This document shows, piece by piece, positions 1 through 4,401 of a stretch of 6,335 nucleotides of DNA (its first letter is position 1; each line of letters opens with the position of its first letter). A model generated the notes under the pieces. The model was not told where the DNA came from. It ran no database searches and saw only the letters and a list, made by a program, of their open reading frames with translations. The position numbers and the translations under genes are program-made. This DNA comes from MGBC120314 sp051880495. Lineage in GTDB: Bacteria > Bacillota > Clostridia > Lachnospirales > Lachnospiraceae. The stretch spans positions 1 through 6,335 of the forward strand of contig JBJEOB010000152.1 in the NCBI GenBank assembly GCA_051880495.1. The letters are read 5' to 3'.

Positions 1-55
1 CTAGAGCACTTGGTTCATACCCAAGGTGTCGGGGGTTCGAATCCCTTTCTCGCTA
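1..55 (+). tRNA. tRNA-Met (CAT), elongator type, 5' end missing
   Basis: The 3' part of a tRNA gene cut by the window start. Visible parts are the 3' side of the D stem (GAGC, 4-7), the anticodon stem CTTGG/CCAAG (9-13 and 21-25) with loop TTCATAC (anticodon CAT at 16-18), a 5-nt variable loop, the T stem 31-35/43-47 with loop TTCGAAT, the 3' acceptor strand TCTCGCT (48-54) and discriminator A at 55. CCA is not encoded. CAT could be initiator Met, elongator Met or Ile2 (lysidine). The loop TTCATAC and the following GTGTCGGGGG pattern resemble Bacillus elongator tRNA-Met far more than initiator tRNA (which has a GGG/CCC anticodon stem) or Ile2. The acceptor 5' strand is off-window, so the pairing cannot be checked. 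Confidence 0.93.
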
Positions 56-60
56 CTGAT

Positions 61-98
61 AAGGCATGTATTATTGCAAGATAATACATGCTTTTTTT
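61..98 (+). terminator. Rho-independent terminator of the tRNA-Met transcript
   Basis: An 11-bp perfect stem (64-74 with 81-91) closes a 6-nt loop TGCAAG and is followed directly by seven T residues (92-98). The A-rich 5' base (61-63) can pair with the first Ts and extend the stem. It starts 6 bp after the tRNA 3' end, so it should end that transcript and insulate it from the ispF operon. Confidence 0.92.
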
Positions 99-100
99 AG

Positions 101-106
101 TATAAT
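101..106 (+). promoter_or_regulatory. Candidate -10 box TATAAT upstream of ispF
   Basis: A perfect TATAAT lies just after the terminator T-run. No convincing -35 hexamer sits 16-18 bp upstream (that stretch is the terminator stem), and there is no TGn extension. If used, transcription would start at about 113, inside the left arm of the inverted repeat. It is the best -10 match ahead of the operon, but it may equally be part of an AT-rich repeat flank. Confidence 0.25.
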
Positions 107-108
107 AG

Positions 109-191
109 GGTTAGGGTGTCAAAAGCCAAATGATAAATTTTGTGCAATCTGACGGATATATTTTAATTATTTGGCTTTTGACACCCTAACC
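109..191. repeat. Long palindromic element, 23-bp perfect inverted repeat
   Basis: The left arm 109-131 (begins GGTTAGGGTGTC) is the exact reverse complement of the right arm 169-191 (ends GACACCCTAACC), 23 of 23 positions. Three more inner pairs (one G-T) are possible at 132-134/166-168, leaving an AT-rich loop of about 31 nt. No T-run follows either arm closely, so it is not a typical terminator. ATAAT occurs at 102-106 and again immediately after the right arm at 192-196, which could be a target-site duplication. The arms are richer in GC than the surroundings. Possible natures are a MITE or REP-like interspersed element, or a structured leader for the ispF operon. It encodes no protein. 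Confidence 0.9.
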
Positions 192-238
192 ATAATGAAA
201 TTTCTTTATCTTGTTTTTATGTTGACTGGGAGGAATTT

Positions 239-787
239 ATGAGGATAGGAACCGGATATGATGTTCATAAGCTGACAGAAAATCGTAAATTAATTATCGG
301 AGGTGTCGAAATCCCTTATGAAAAGGGACTTTTGGGACATTCTGATGCGGATGTGCTTCTCCATGCAATCATGGATGCACTGCTTGGCGCGCTGGCACTC
401 GGAGATATCGGAAAACATTTTCCTGATACTGATCCTTCACTAAAAGGATGCGACAGTATGGAACTGTTAAGAAAAGTTGCAAAGATGATAGAGGACAGAC
501 ATTATGTCGTATCTAACGTAGACAGCACGATTATTGCACAGAAGCCGAAAATGGCACCGTATATTGAAAAGATGCGTGAAAACATTGCGTCGGCATTAGG
601 CGTTGATATTGACAGGATAAGTGTGAAGGCGACTACGGAAGAACACCTTGGTTTTACCGGAAGAGGAGAGGGAATATCGTCACAGGCTGTTACAATCCTT
701 ATGCCGGTTGAAAATTATGTATATGATGATATAATGAATAGCAATCGGGGCTGTGCAGGCTGTCCGGGCTGTGGCAGACAAAATTAG
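239..787 (+). CDS. ispF: 2-C-methyl-D-erythritol 2,4-cyclodiphosphate synthase with Cys-rich tail
   Basis: IspF converts 4-diphosphocytidyl-2-C-methylerythritol 2-phosphate to the 2,4-cyclodiphosphate plus CMP in the cytosolic MEP isoprenoid pathway. The N terminus MRIGTGYDVHKL carries the metal ligands D8 and H10; H42 lies in the DADVLLHAIMDALLGAL segment, with H34 just before it. The C-terminal core signature is ATTEEHLGFTGRGEGI (131-146). ATG at 239 is supported by GGGAGG at 228-233, 5 nt upstream. The family normally ends near residue 155-160, at the stretch ending AVTILM. This protein runs on to 182 aa, ending with C172-x2-C175-x2-C178. The core assignment is secure; the tail's role is unknown (metal or Fe-S binding, redox, or incidental). 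In Bacillus ispF also precedes the cysS-mrnC-rlmB-sigH block, but after ispD, which is absent immediately upstream here. Confidence 0.96.
   Translation: MRIGTGYDVHKLTENRKLIIGGVEIPYEKGLLGHSDADVLLHAIMDALLGALALGDIGKHFPDTDPSLKGCDSMELLRKVAKMIEDRHYVVSNVDSTIIAQKPKMAPYIEKMRENIASALGVDIDRISVKATTEEHLGFTGRGEGISSQAVTILMPVENYVYDDIMNSNRGCAGCPGCGRQN
749..775 (+). repeat. 9-nt periodic GGCTGT repeat encoding the IspF Cys tail
   Basis: GGCTGT occurs at 749-754, 758-763 and 767-772, in register every 9 nt, giving Gly-Cys-x three times (GCA, GCP, GCG). The stretch is clearly more GC-rich than the coding DNA on either side. Short tandem duplication of a 9-mer is the simplest origin. It ends about 27 nt before the cysS ribosome binding site. 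Confidence 0.75.
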
Positions 788-812
788 CTTTATTGTGAAT
801 CGGGAGGAAAAC

Positions 813-2216
813 ATGAAGATTTTTAATACACTTACAAGAAATGTGGAAGAATTTGTACCAAATGTAGAAGGAAAGGTGGCAATGTATACCTGTGGACCAA
901 CAGTGTATCATTATGCCCATATAGGAAATCTTAGAAGTTACATCATGGAGGATGTTCTTGAGAAAACTTTCCGTTACCTTGGATATGATGTAAAACGTGT
1001 AATGAACATTACTGATGTCGGTCATCTGTCAAGTGATGCCGATACCGGTGAAGATAAGATGTTAAAGGGCGCAAAAAGAGAGCATAAGACCGTTATGGAA
1101 ATCGCAAAATTCTATACAGATGCTTTTTTTGAAGACTGCAGAAAGCTTAACATAAAGCGTCCTGACGTTGTTGAACCGGCAACTAACTGTATTTCGGAAT
1201 TTATTCATATGATTGAAGTGCTGCTTGAAAAGGGCTATGCATATGTGGCAGGCGGAAATGTATATTTTGACACTTCAAAGCTTGAGGATTACTATGTTTT
1301 TTCGAGCCAGAGCGAAAAGGAACTTATGGTAGGTGTAAGGGATGACGTTGAGGCTGATGAAAATAAGAAAAATAAGAGTGATTTTGTTCTCTGGTTTACC
1401 AAGTCAAAGTTTGACAGCCAGGAATTAAAGTGGGATAGTCCATGGGGAGTCGGATATCCGGGATGGCATATTGAGTGCTCGTGCATCAGTATGAAGCACC
1501 TGGGCGAGTATATGGATATTCACTGCGGAGGAGTTGATAATATTTTCCCTCATCATACCAATGAAATTGCACAGAGTGAGTCATATGCAGGACACAAGTG
1601 GTGCAATTACTGGTTCCATGTACATCACTTAAATGACAAGTCAGGAAAAATGAGTAAGTCTAAGGGAGATTTCCTTACGGTATCATTACTTGAAGAGAAA
1701 GGATACAACCCATTGGTATATCGTATGTTCTGCCTTCAGTCGCATTACAGAAAACCGTTGGAGTTCTCATATGAGGTAATGGATAATGTTTCGGTATCCT
1801 ACAATAAGCTTCTTAAAAAGATAGCTGAACTTAAAGAGGATGGAGATGTTTCACAGGACAAATTTGATGAATATAACACAAAATTCTGCGAAGCACTTGA
1901 AAATGACCTTAATACATCAATGGCAATCACCTGTGTATATGATGTTTTAAGGGCTGATATGAACGATGCCACAAAGCGGGCACTTATTGAAAAGTTCGAT
2001 TATGTTCTTTCACTGAATCTTATGGCGGGCTGTGCAGATGTTTCGGATGATGTTGATGATGAACTCACAGCTTATGTTGAAGCAATGATAGAGGAACGTA
2101 AGGCTGCCAAGAAGGAAAAGAATTTCCAGAGGGCAGATGAAATAAGAAATGAGCTTCTTGCAAAAGGAATTGTAATTGAGGATACACGCGAGGGTGTCCG
2201 CTGGAGAAGACAGTAA
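813..2216 (+). CDS. cysS: Cysteinyl-tRNA synthetase
   Basis: A class I aminoacyl-tRNA synthetase that charges tRNA-Cys in the cytosol. It is 467 aa, usual for the family. The N-terminal Rossmann domain holds the HIGH-type motif AHIGNLRS (35-42). Zinc ligands expected from the E. coli enzyme are present: C27 (YTCGPT), C222 (WHIECS), H247 and E251 (FPHHTNE). KMSKS is at 279-283 (SGKMSKSKGDF). The C-terminal helical anticodon-binding region ends with FQRADEIRNELLAKGI. ATG at 813 has GGGAGG at 802-807, 5 nt upstream, 25 bp after the ispF stop. The reading frame opens further upstream at a GTG at 753, but that would overlap ispF and add residues foreign to the family. The motif reads HCGGVDNIFPHH rather than the more common HGGGxDLxFPHH, indicating a distinct bacterial subfamily. 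No T-box leader precedes it, so control is probably through the operon. Confidence 0.97.
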   Translation: MKIFNTLTRNVEEFVPNVEGKVAMYTCGPTVYHYAHIGNLRSYIMEDVLEKTFRYLGYDVKRVMNITDVGHLSSDADTGEDKMLKGAKREHKTVMEIAKFYTDAFFEDCRKLNIKRPDVVEPATNCISEFIHMIEVLLEKGYAYVAGGNVYFDTSKLEDYYVFSSQSEKELMVGVRDDVEADENKKNKSDFVLWFTKSKFDSQELKWDSPWGVGYPGWHIECSCISMKHLGEYMDIHCGGVDNIFPHHTNEIAQSESYAGHKWCNYWFHVHHLNDKSGKMSKSKGDFLTVSLLEEKGYNPLVYRMFCLQSHYRKPLEFSYEVMDNVSVSYNKLLKKIAELKEDGDVSQDKFDEYNTKFCEALENDLNTSMAITCVYDVLRADMNDATKRALIEKFDYVLSLNLMAGCADVSDDVDDELTAYVEAMIEERKAAKKEKNFQRADEIRNELLAKGIVIEDTREGVRWRRQ

Positions 2217-2647
2217 TGAATGATCTGATTGCTATAATGGGCGAAAAACTTGGACTTAAGGAAGTTGATTTAAAGACATACTCACCGCTGACACTTGCTT
2301 ATATCGGAGACGGTGTATTTGACCTTATCATACGTTCTTATGTCGTAAATAAAGGAAATAAACCCGTAAATAAATATCACAGGGAAACCAGCAGTATTGT
2401 TAAGGCACAAAGCCAGGCTGTTATGATAGCCAAAATAGAACCGCTTCTTTCTGAAGAGGAAATGGCTGTGTATAAGAGGGGCAGAAATGCCAAATCACAT
2501 ACGTCAGCCAAGAATGCGTCAATTGGTGATTACAGGAAAGCTACAGGTTTTGAAGCACTGGTTGGGTACCTGTATCTTGACGGACAGTATGACAGACTCA
2601 TGGAGCTTATGAAGGTTGCATTGGTAGAAATTGGAGAGATGAAATAA
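2216..2647 (+). CDS. mrnC: Mini-ribonuclease III
   Basis: Mini-III is a homodimeric RNase III-fold nuclease without a double-stranded-RNA-binding domain. In Bacillus subtilis it matures the 23S rRNA ends. The 143-aa length fits. The catalytic signature SPLTLAYIGDGVFDLIIR spans 23-40 with the expected acidic D32; the second acidic motif is GFEALVGYLYLDG (111-123) with E113. The conserved KSHTSAKNAS stretch (93-102) is also typical. The start codon overlaps the cysS stop by one base (TAATG), with GGAG at 2203-2206 inside cysS, so translation is coupled. The same order cysS-mrnC-rlmB occurs in Bacillus. B. subtilis-type genomes also have a full RNase III elsewhere; none is visible here. Confidence 0.96.
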   Translation: MNDLIAIMGEKLGLKEVDLKTYSPLTLAYIGDGVFDLIIRSYVVNKGNKPVNKYHRETSSIVKAQSQAVMIAKIEPLLSEEEMAVYKRGRNAKSHTSAKNASIGDYRKATGFEALVGYLYLDGQYDRLMELMKVALVEIGEMK

Positions 2648-3390
2648 TGCGTTATAAGGAATTTACAATTGAAGGAAGAAATGCTGTTATTGAGGCATTC
2701 AGATCGGGAAAGACAATTGATAAGATTTTCATTCTGGACGGATGCCAGGACGGACCGGTGAGAACAATAGCCAGAGAAGCTAAAAAGAATGGTACACTTA
2801 TTAATTATGTATCAAAGGACCGTCTTGATAATATGTCTGAGACAGGTAAACATCAGGGCGTGATTGCATATGCGGCAGCATATGAATATGCAGAGGTTTC
2901 CGATATATTAAACAATGCCGCGGGCAAAGGAGAGGATCCGTTTATTTTCATCCTTGATGAAATAGAAGACCCGCATAATCTCGGAGCAATCATAAGAACA
3001 GCTAACCTTTGCGGGGCACACGGGGTAATTATCCCTAAAAGGCGTGCAGTCGGACTTACGGCAACAGTTCTTAAGACTTCCGCAGGTGCGCTTAATTACA
3101 CTCCTGTTGCCAAGGTTACCAATATTGCAGCTACCATTGAGGAACTTAAGAAGGATGGCATGTGGTTCGTGTGTGGAGATATGGACGGTGATGTTATGTA
3201 CAATCTTAATCTCAAAGGACCTATAGGCCTCGTTATAGGAAACGAAGGAAATGGAGTAAGCCGCCTTGTTAAGGAAAAATGCGATATGACAGCATCAATT
3301 CCTATGAAGGGTGATATTGATTCACTTAATGCATCCGTGGCAGCCGGTGTACTTGCATTTGAGATTGTCAGACAGCGAATGGGTGTGTAA
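2647..3390 (+). CDS. rlmB: SpoU/TrmH-family 23S rRNA 2'-O-ribose methyltransferase (RlmB type)
   Basis: A SAM-dependent methyltransferase of the trefoil-knot SPOUT class. RlmB in E. coli methylates the 2'-OH of G2251 in the 23S rRNA peptidyl-transferase region. The 247-aa protein has an N-terminal substrate-binding domain (about 1-85, starting with EGRNAVIEAF) and a C-terminal catalytic domain with all three SpoU motifs. Motif 1 is DPHNLGAIIRTA (108-119; N111, R117), motif 2 is GLVIGNEGNGVSRL (194-207; E200) and motif 3 is IPMKGDIDSLNASVAAGV (218-235; N228). The start overlaps the mrnC stop (TAATG) with GGAGAG at 2633-2638. The nucleotide target is inferred from family and synteny; the B. subtilis counterpart is YacO. 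Other TrmH-family substrates cannot be excluded. Confidence 0.93.
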   Translation: MRYKEFTIEGRNAVIEAFRSGKTIDKIFILDGCQDGPVRTIAREAKKNGTLINYVSKDRLDNMSETGKHQGVIAYAAAYEYAEVSDILNNAAGKGEDPFIFILDEIEDPHNLGAIIRTANLCGAHGVIIPKRRAVGLTATVLKTSAGALNYTPVAKVTNIAATIEELKKDGMWFVCGDMDGDVMYNLNLKGPIGLVIGNEGNGVSRLVKEKCDMTASIPMKGDIDSLNASVAAGVLAFEIVRQRMGV

Positions 3391-3394
3391 ATAT

Positions 3395-4021
3395 ATGTTG
3401 GATCATTTATTGGAATTAAGTGATGAAGAATTAATTGAAAAATATAATTGTGGTGAAGCCAATGCATGCGATATTCTGCTTGAACGGTATAAAAACCTTG
3501 TGCGTAAAAAAGCAAAAGCAATGTTTATAGCCGGAGGAGACGAGGATGATCTCATACAGGAGGGCATGATTGGGCTTTATAAGGCGATAAGAGATTACAG
3601 GTATGAGAAGAATACCTCATTTATGACATTTGCAAGCATGTGCATAAATAATCAGATTTGTACGGCTGTGAGTGCTGCTAATCGTAAGAAACATAATCCG
3701 CTGAATTCGTATCTGTCATTTTATATGCCGATAGAGGGCGATGAAGAGGGCGACGGGGAAGGAGAAACCAAGCTTATGGATGTTCTCCATTTTGAAAATG
3801 AACTTAGTCCCGAAGAACAGCTGATTGACAGAGAAACAGCAGATGCTATGGTAGAAAACCTGTATACCGTGTTAAGTACCATGGAAAAGCAGGTGCTGAA
3901 ATATTTCCTTGATGGTGACGGATATGTTGAGATTGCCGTAAAGCTGGGAAAATCGCCAAAATCAATAGATAATGCGCTTCAGAGAATAAAAGGGAAAATG
4001 ATGCAGATTCTTCAGAAGTAA
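3395..4021 (+). CDS. sigH: RNA polymerase sigma factor, SigH/Spo0H family
   Basis: A sigma-70-family factor of 208 aa that closely resembles B. subtilis SigH, the transition-state, competence and sporulation sigma. Region 2 covers about 22-100, including DEDDLIQEGMIGLYKAIRDY (49-68), TSFMTFASMCINNQI (74-88) and the KKHNPLNSY segment (98-106). Region 4 covers about 138-205 and ends with the helix-turn-helix sequence KSPKSIDNALQRIKGKM. Between them is an acidic linker, IEGDEEGDGEGE (113-124). The frame extends upstream to 3311, but that would overlap rlmB by 80 bp with unrelated sequence. ATG at 3395, 4 bp after the rlmB stop, gives the family-like N terminus. Only a weak GGGTG (3381-3385) precedes it, suggesting coupling to rlmB translation. 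In Bacillus yacP lies between rlmB and sigH; here nothing does. Whether this organism sporulates cannot be told from the window. Confidence 0.92.
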   Translation: MLDHLLELSDEELIEKYNCGEANACDILLERYKNLVRKKAKAMFIAGGDEDDLIQEGMIGLYKAIRDYRYEKNTSFMTFASMCINNQICTAVSAANRKKHNPLNSYLSFYMPIEGDEEGDGEGETKLMDVLHFENELSPEEQLIDRETADAMVENLYTVLSTMEKQVLKYFLDGDGYVEIAVKLGKSPKSIDNALQRIKGKMMQILQK

Positions 4022-4027
4022 TCTGCA
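4002..4027. terminator. Hairpin across the sigH stop codon, possible weak terminator
   Basis: TGCAGATT (4002-4009) pairs with AATCTGCA (4020-4027), 8 bp, with a small inner CTT/AAG stem. The sigH stop codon lies in the right arm. On the plus strand it is followed by an A-run, not a T-run. On the minus strand it is followed four bases later by TTTT, and a run of six Ts (minus strand of 4030-4035) lies between the tRNA-Thr 3' end and the stem. It may act weakly as a minus-strand tRNA terminator. No good plus-strand terminator for the sigH operon is visible. Confidence 0.35.
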
Positions 4028-4036
4028 ATAAAAAAG

Positions 4037-4109
4037 AGCTACTAACGGGAGTTGAACCCGTGACCTCCGCATTACCAATGCGACGCTCTACCAACTGAGC
4101 TATAGCAGC
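4037..4109 (-). tRNA. tRNA-Thr (GGT)
   Basis: A complete 73-nt cloverleaf on the minus strand. Acceptor 5' strand GCTGCTA pairs with TAGTAGC (7 bp, one G-T). The D arm is AGCTCAGTTGGTAGAGC. The anticodon stem TCGCA/TGCGG closes the loop TTGGTAA, giving anticodon GGT (reads ACC and ACU). The T arm ACGGG-TTCAACT-CCCGT is perfect. The discriminator is T and CCA is not encoded. It is convergent with sigH, 15 bp from the sigH stop. Confidence 0.97.
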
Positions 4110-4121
4110 AAATCCTTTAAT

Positions 4122-4150
4122 AATATACAGTTTAAAGGGTGCTTTGTCAA
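4122..4150 (-). promoter_or_regulatory. Promoter of tRNA-Thr(GGT)
   Basis: On the minus strand a consensus -35 TTGACA (4145-4150) and a -10 TATATT (4122-4127) are separated by exactly 17 bp. The -10 ends 12 bp before the tRNA 5' end, as expected for a short tRNA leader. It lies in the 66-bp gap between the two tRNA genes, so the GGT gene can be transcribed independently of the CGT gene. Confidence 0.85.
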
Positions 4151-4172
4151 GAGAAAAACATATACAAAGCAC
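4139..4172. repeat. 9-bp inverted repeat between the two tRNA-Thr genes
   Basis: GTGCTTTGT (4139-4147) and ACAAAGCAC (4164-4172) are perfect reverse complements around a 16-nt A-rich loop. The left arm overlaps the -35 box of the tRNA-Thr(GGT) promoter. There is no T-run after the stem on the minus strand, so it is a poor terminator for tRNA-Thr(CGT). It could reduce read-through, or be an operator-like site, or arise by chance. Confidence 0.5.
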
Positions 4173-4175
4173 GAA

Positions 4176-4248
4176 AGCTTCCGAGGGGATTCGAACCCCC
4201 GACCTACTGATTACGAATCAGTTGCGCTACCAGCTGCGCCACAGAAGC
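4176..4248 (-). tRNA. tRNA-Thr (CGT)
   Basis: A complete 73-nt cloverleaf on the minus strand. Acceptor GCTTCTG pairs with CGGAAGC (7 bp, one T-G). The D arm is GGCGCAGCTGGTAGCGC. The anticodon stem ACTGA/TCAGT closes the loop TTCGTAA, so the anticodon is CGT (reads ACG, Thr). The T arm is CGGGG-TTCGAAT-CCCCT. The discriminator is T, as in the neighbouring tRNA-Thr, and CCA is not encoded. Reading the loop one base off would give ACG for Arg, but the 5-bp stem and the conserved T33 fix the register. Confidence 0.95.
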
Positions 4249-4266
4249 ATCAACAAACACCATATT

Positions 4267-4295
4267 ATTATACACACATTTATTTAAAAAGTAAA
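4267..4295 (-). promoter_or_regulatory. Promoter of tRNA-Thr(CGT)
   Basis: On the minus strand TTTACT (4290-4295) and a perfect TATAAT (4267-4272) are 17 bp apart. The -10 ends 18 bp before the tRNA 5' end. The region upstream of the -35 is very AT-rich and could act as an UP element. It is divergent from the glnS promoter. Confidence 0.85.
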
Positions 4296-4349
4296 CAAAA
4301 ATTTAATTTTATTTCATAAAAGTATTTTTCCTTTATATTTCGGGAGATA

Positions 4350-4358
4350 TGTGATAAT
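4350..4358 (+). promoter_or_regulatory. Extended -10 promoter of glnS
   Basis: TGTGATAAT is an extended -10 (TGn followed by GATAAT, 5 of 6 to consensus). The -35 is poor: TTTATA at 4332-4337 is only 15 bp away. Predicted start is near 4365, giving a leader of roughly 37 nt, too short for a T-box or other riboswitch. An overlapping TAATAT (4355-4360) with TTTATA at 17 bp is an alternative reading. Confidence 0.55.
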
Positions 4359-4390
4359 ATAGATATTAGTTTGATAAACAGATTATACGA

Positions 4391-4396
4391 TGGAGG
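4391..4396 (+). promoter_or_regulatory. Ribosome binding site that decides the glnS start
   Basis: TGGAGG lies 5 nt before the ATG at 4402, 2 nt before the ATG at 4399 and overlaps the ATG at 4390. Only 4402 has normal spacing, so the two upstream in-frame ATGs are unlikely starts. Confidence 0.8.
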
Positions 4397-4401
4397 CTAT
4401 G

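Noticed and set aside
109..120. GGGTTAGGG resembles the TTAGGG telomere repeat.
   Set aside because: Only two units, part of the arm of an inverted repeat in a bacterial chromosome; coincidence.
178..212. TTGACA in the right arm of the palindrome (178-183) as the ispF -35 box.
   Set aside because: No acceptable -10 lies 16-18 bp downstream (the bases there are TTTCTT); the nearest TATCTT is 23 bp away. The mirror TTGACA on the other strand also lacks a -10.
753..812. Upstream extension of cysS to a GTG at 753.
   Set aside because: It overlaps ispF, has no ribosome binding site, and adds 20 residues before the family-typical MKIFNTLTRN; ATG 813 has GGGAGG.
3311..3394. Upstream extension of sigH to 3311.
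   Set aside because: It overlaps the catalytic end of rlmB in another frame and the added residues do not resemble any sigma factor N terminus.
3096..3521. 141-codon open frame on the minus strand across the rlmB/sigH junction.
   Set aside because: It lies opposite two well-supported genes, with no ribosome binding site or recognisable motif; a shadow frame. The other antisense frames (for example 699-1025 and 4807-5109) fall for the same reason.
3846..4172. 108-codon minus-strand frame running through the tRNA-Thr(GGT) gene.
   Set aside because: The frame translates a tRNA (the AIAQLVERRIGNAEVTGSTP-like product is the classic spurious peptide of tRNA genes).
4176..4248. Reading the second minus-strand tRNA as tRNA-Arg (ACG).
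   Set aside because: The 5-bp anticodon stem and T33 place CGT at 34-36; the T discriminator matches the adjacent tRNA-Thr.
4296..4401. T-box riboswitch upstream of glnS, or upstream of cysS.
   Set aside because: The glnS leader is about 37 nt from the predicted start and the ispF-cysS gap is 25 bp; neither has room for a specifier stem, a T-box sequence or an antiterminator.
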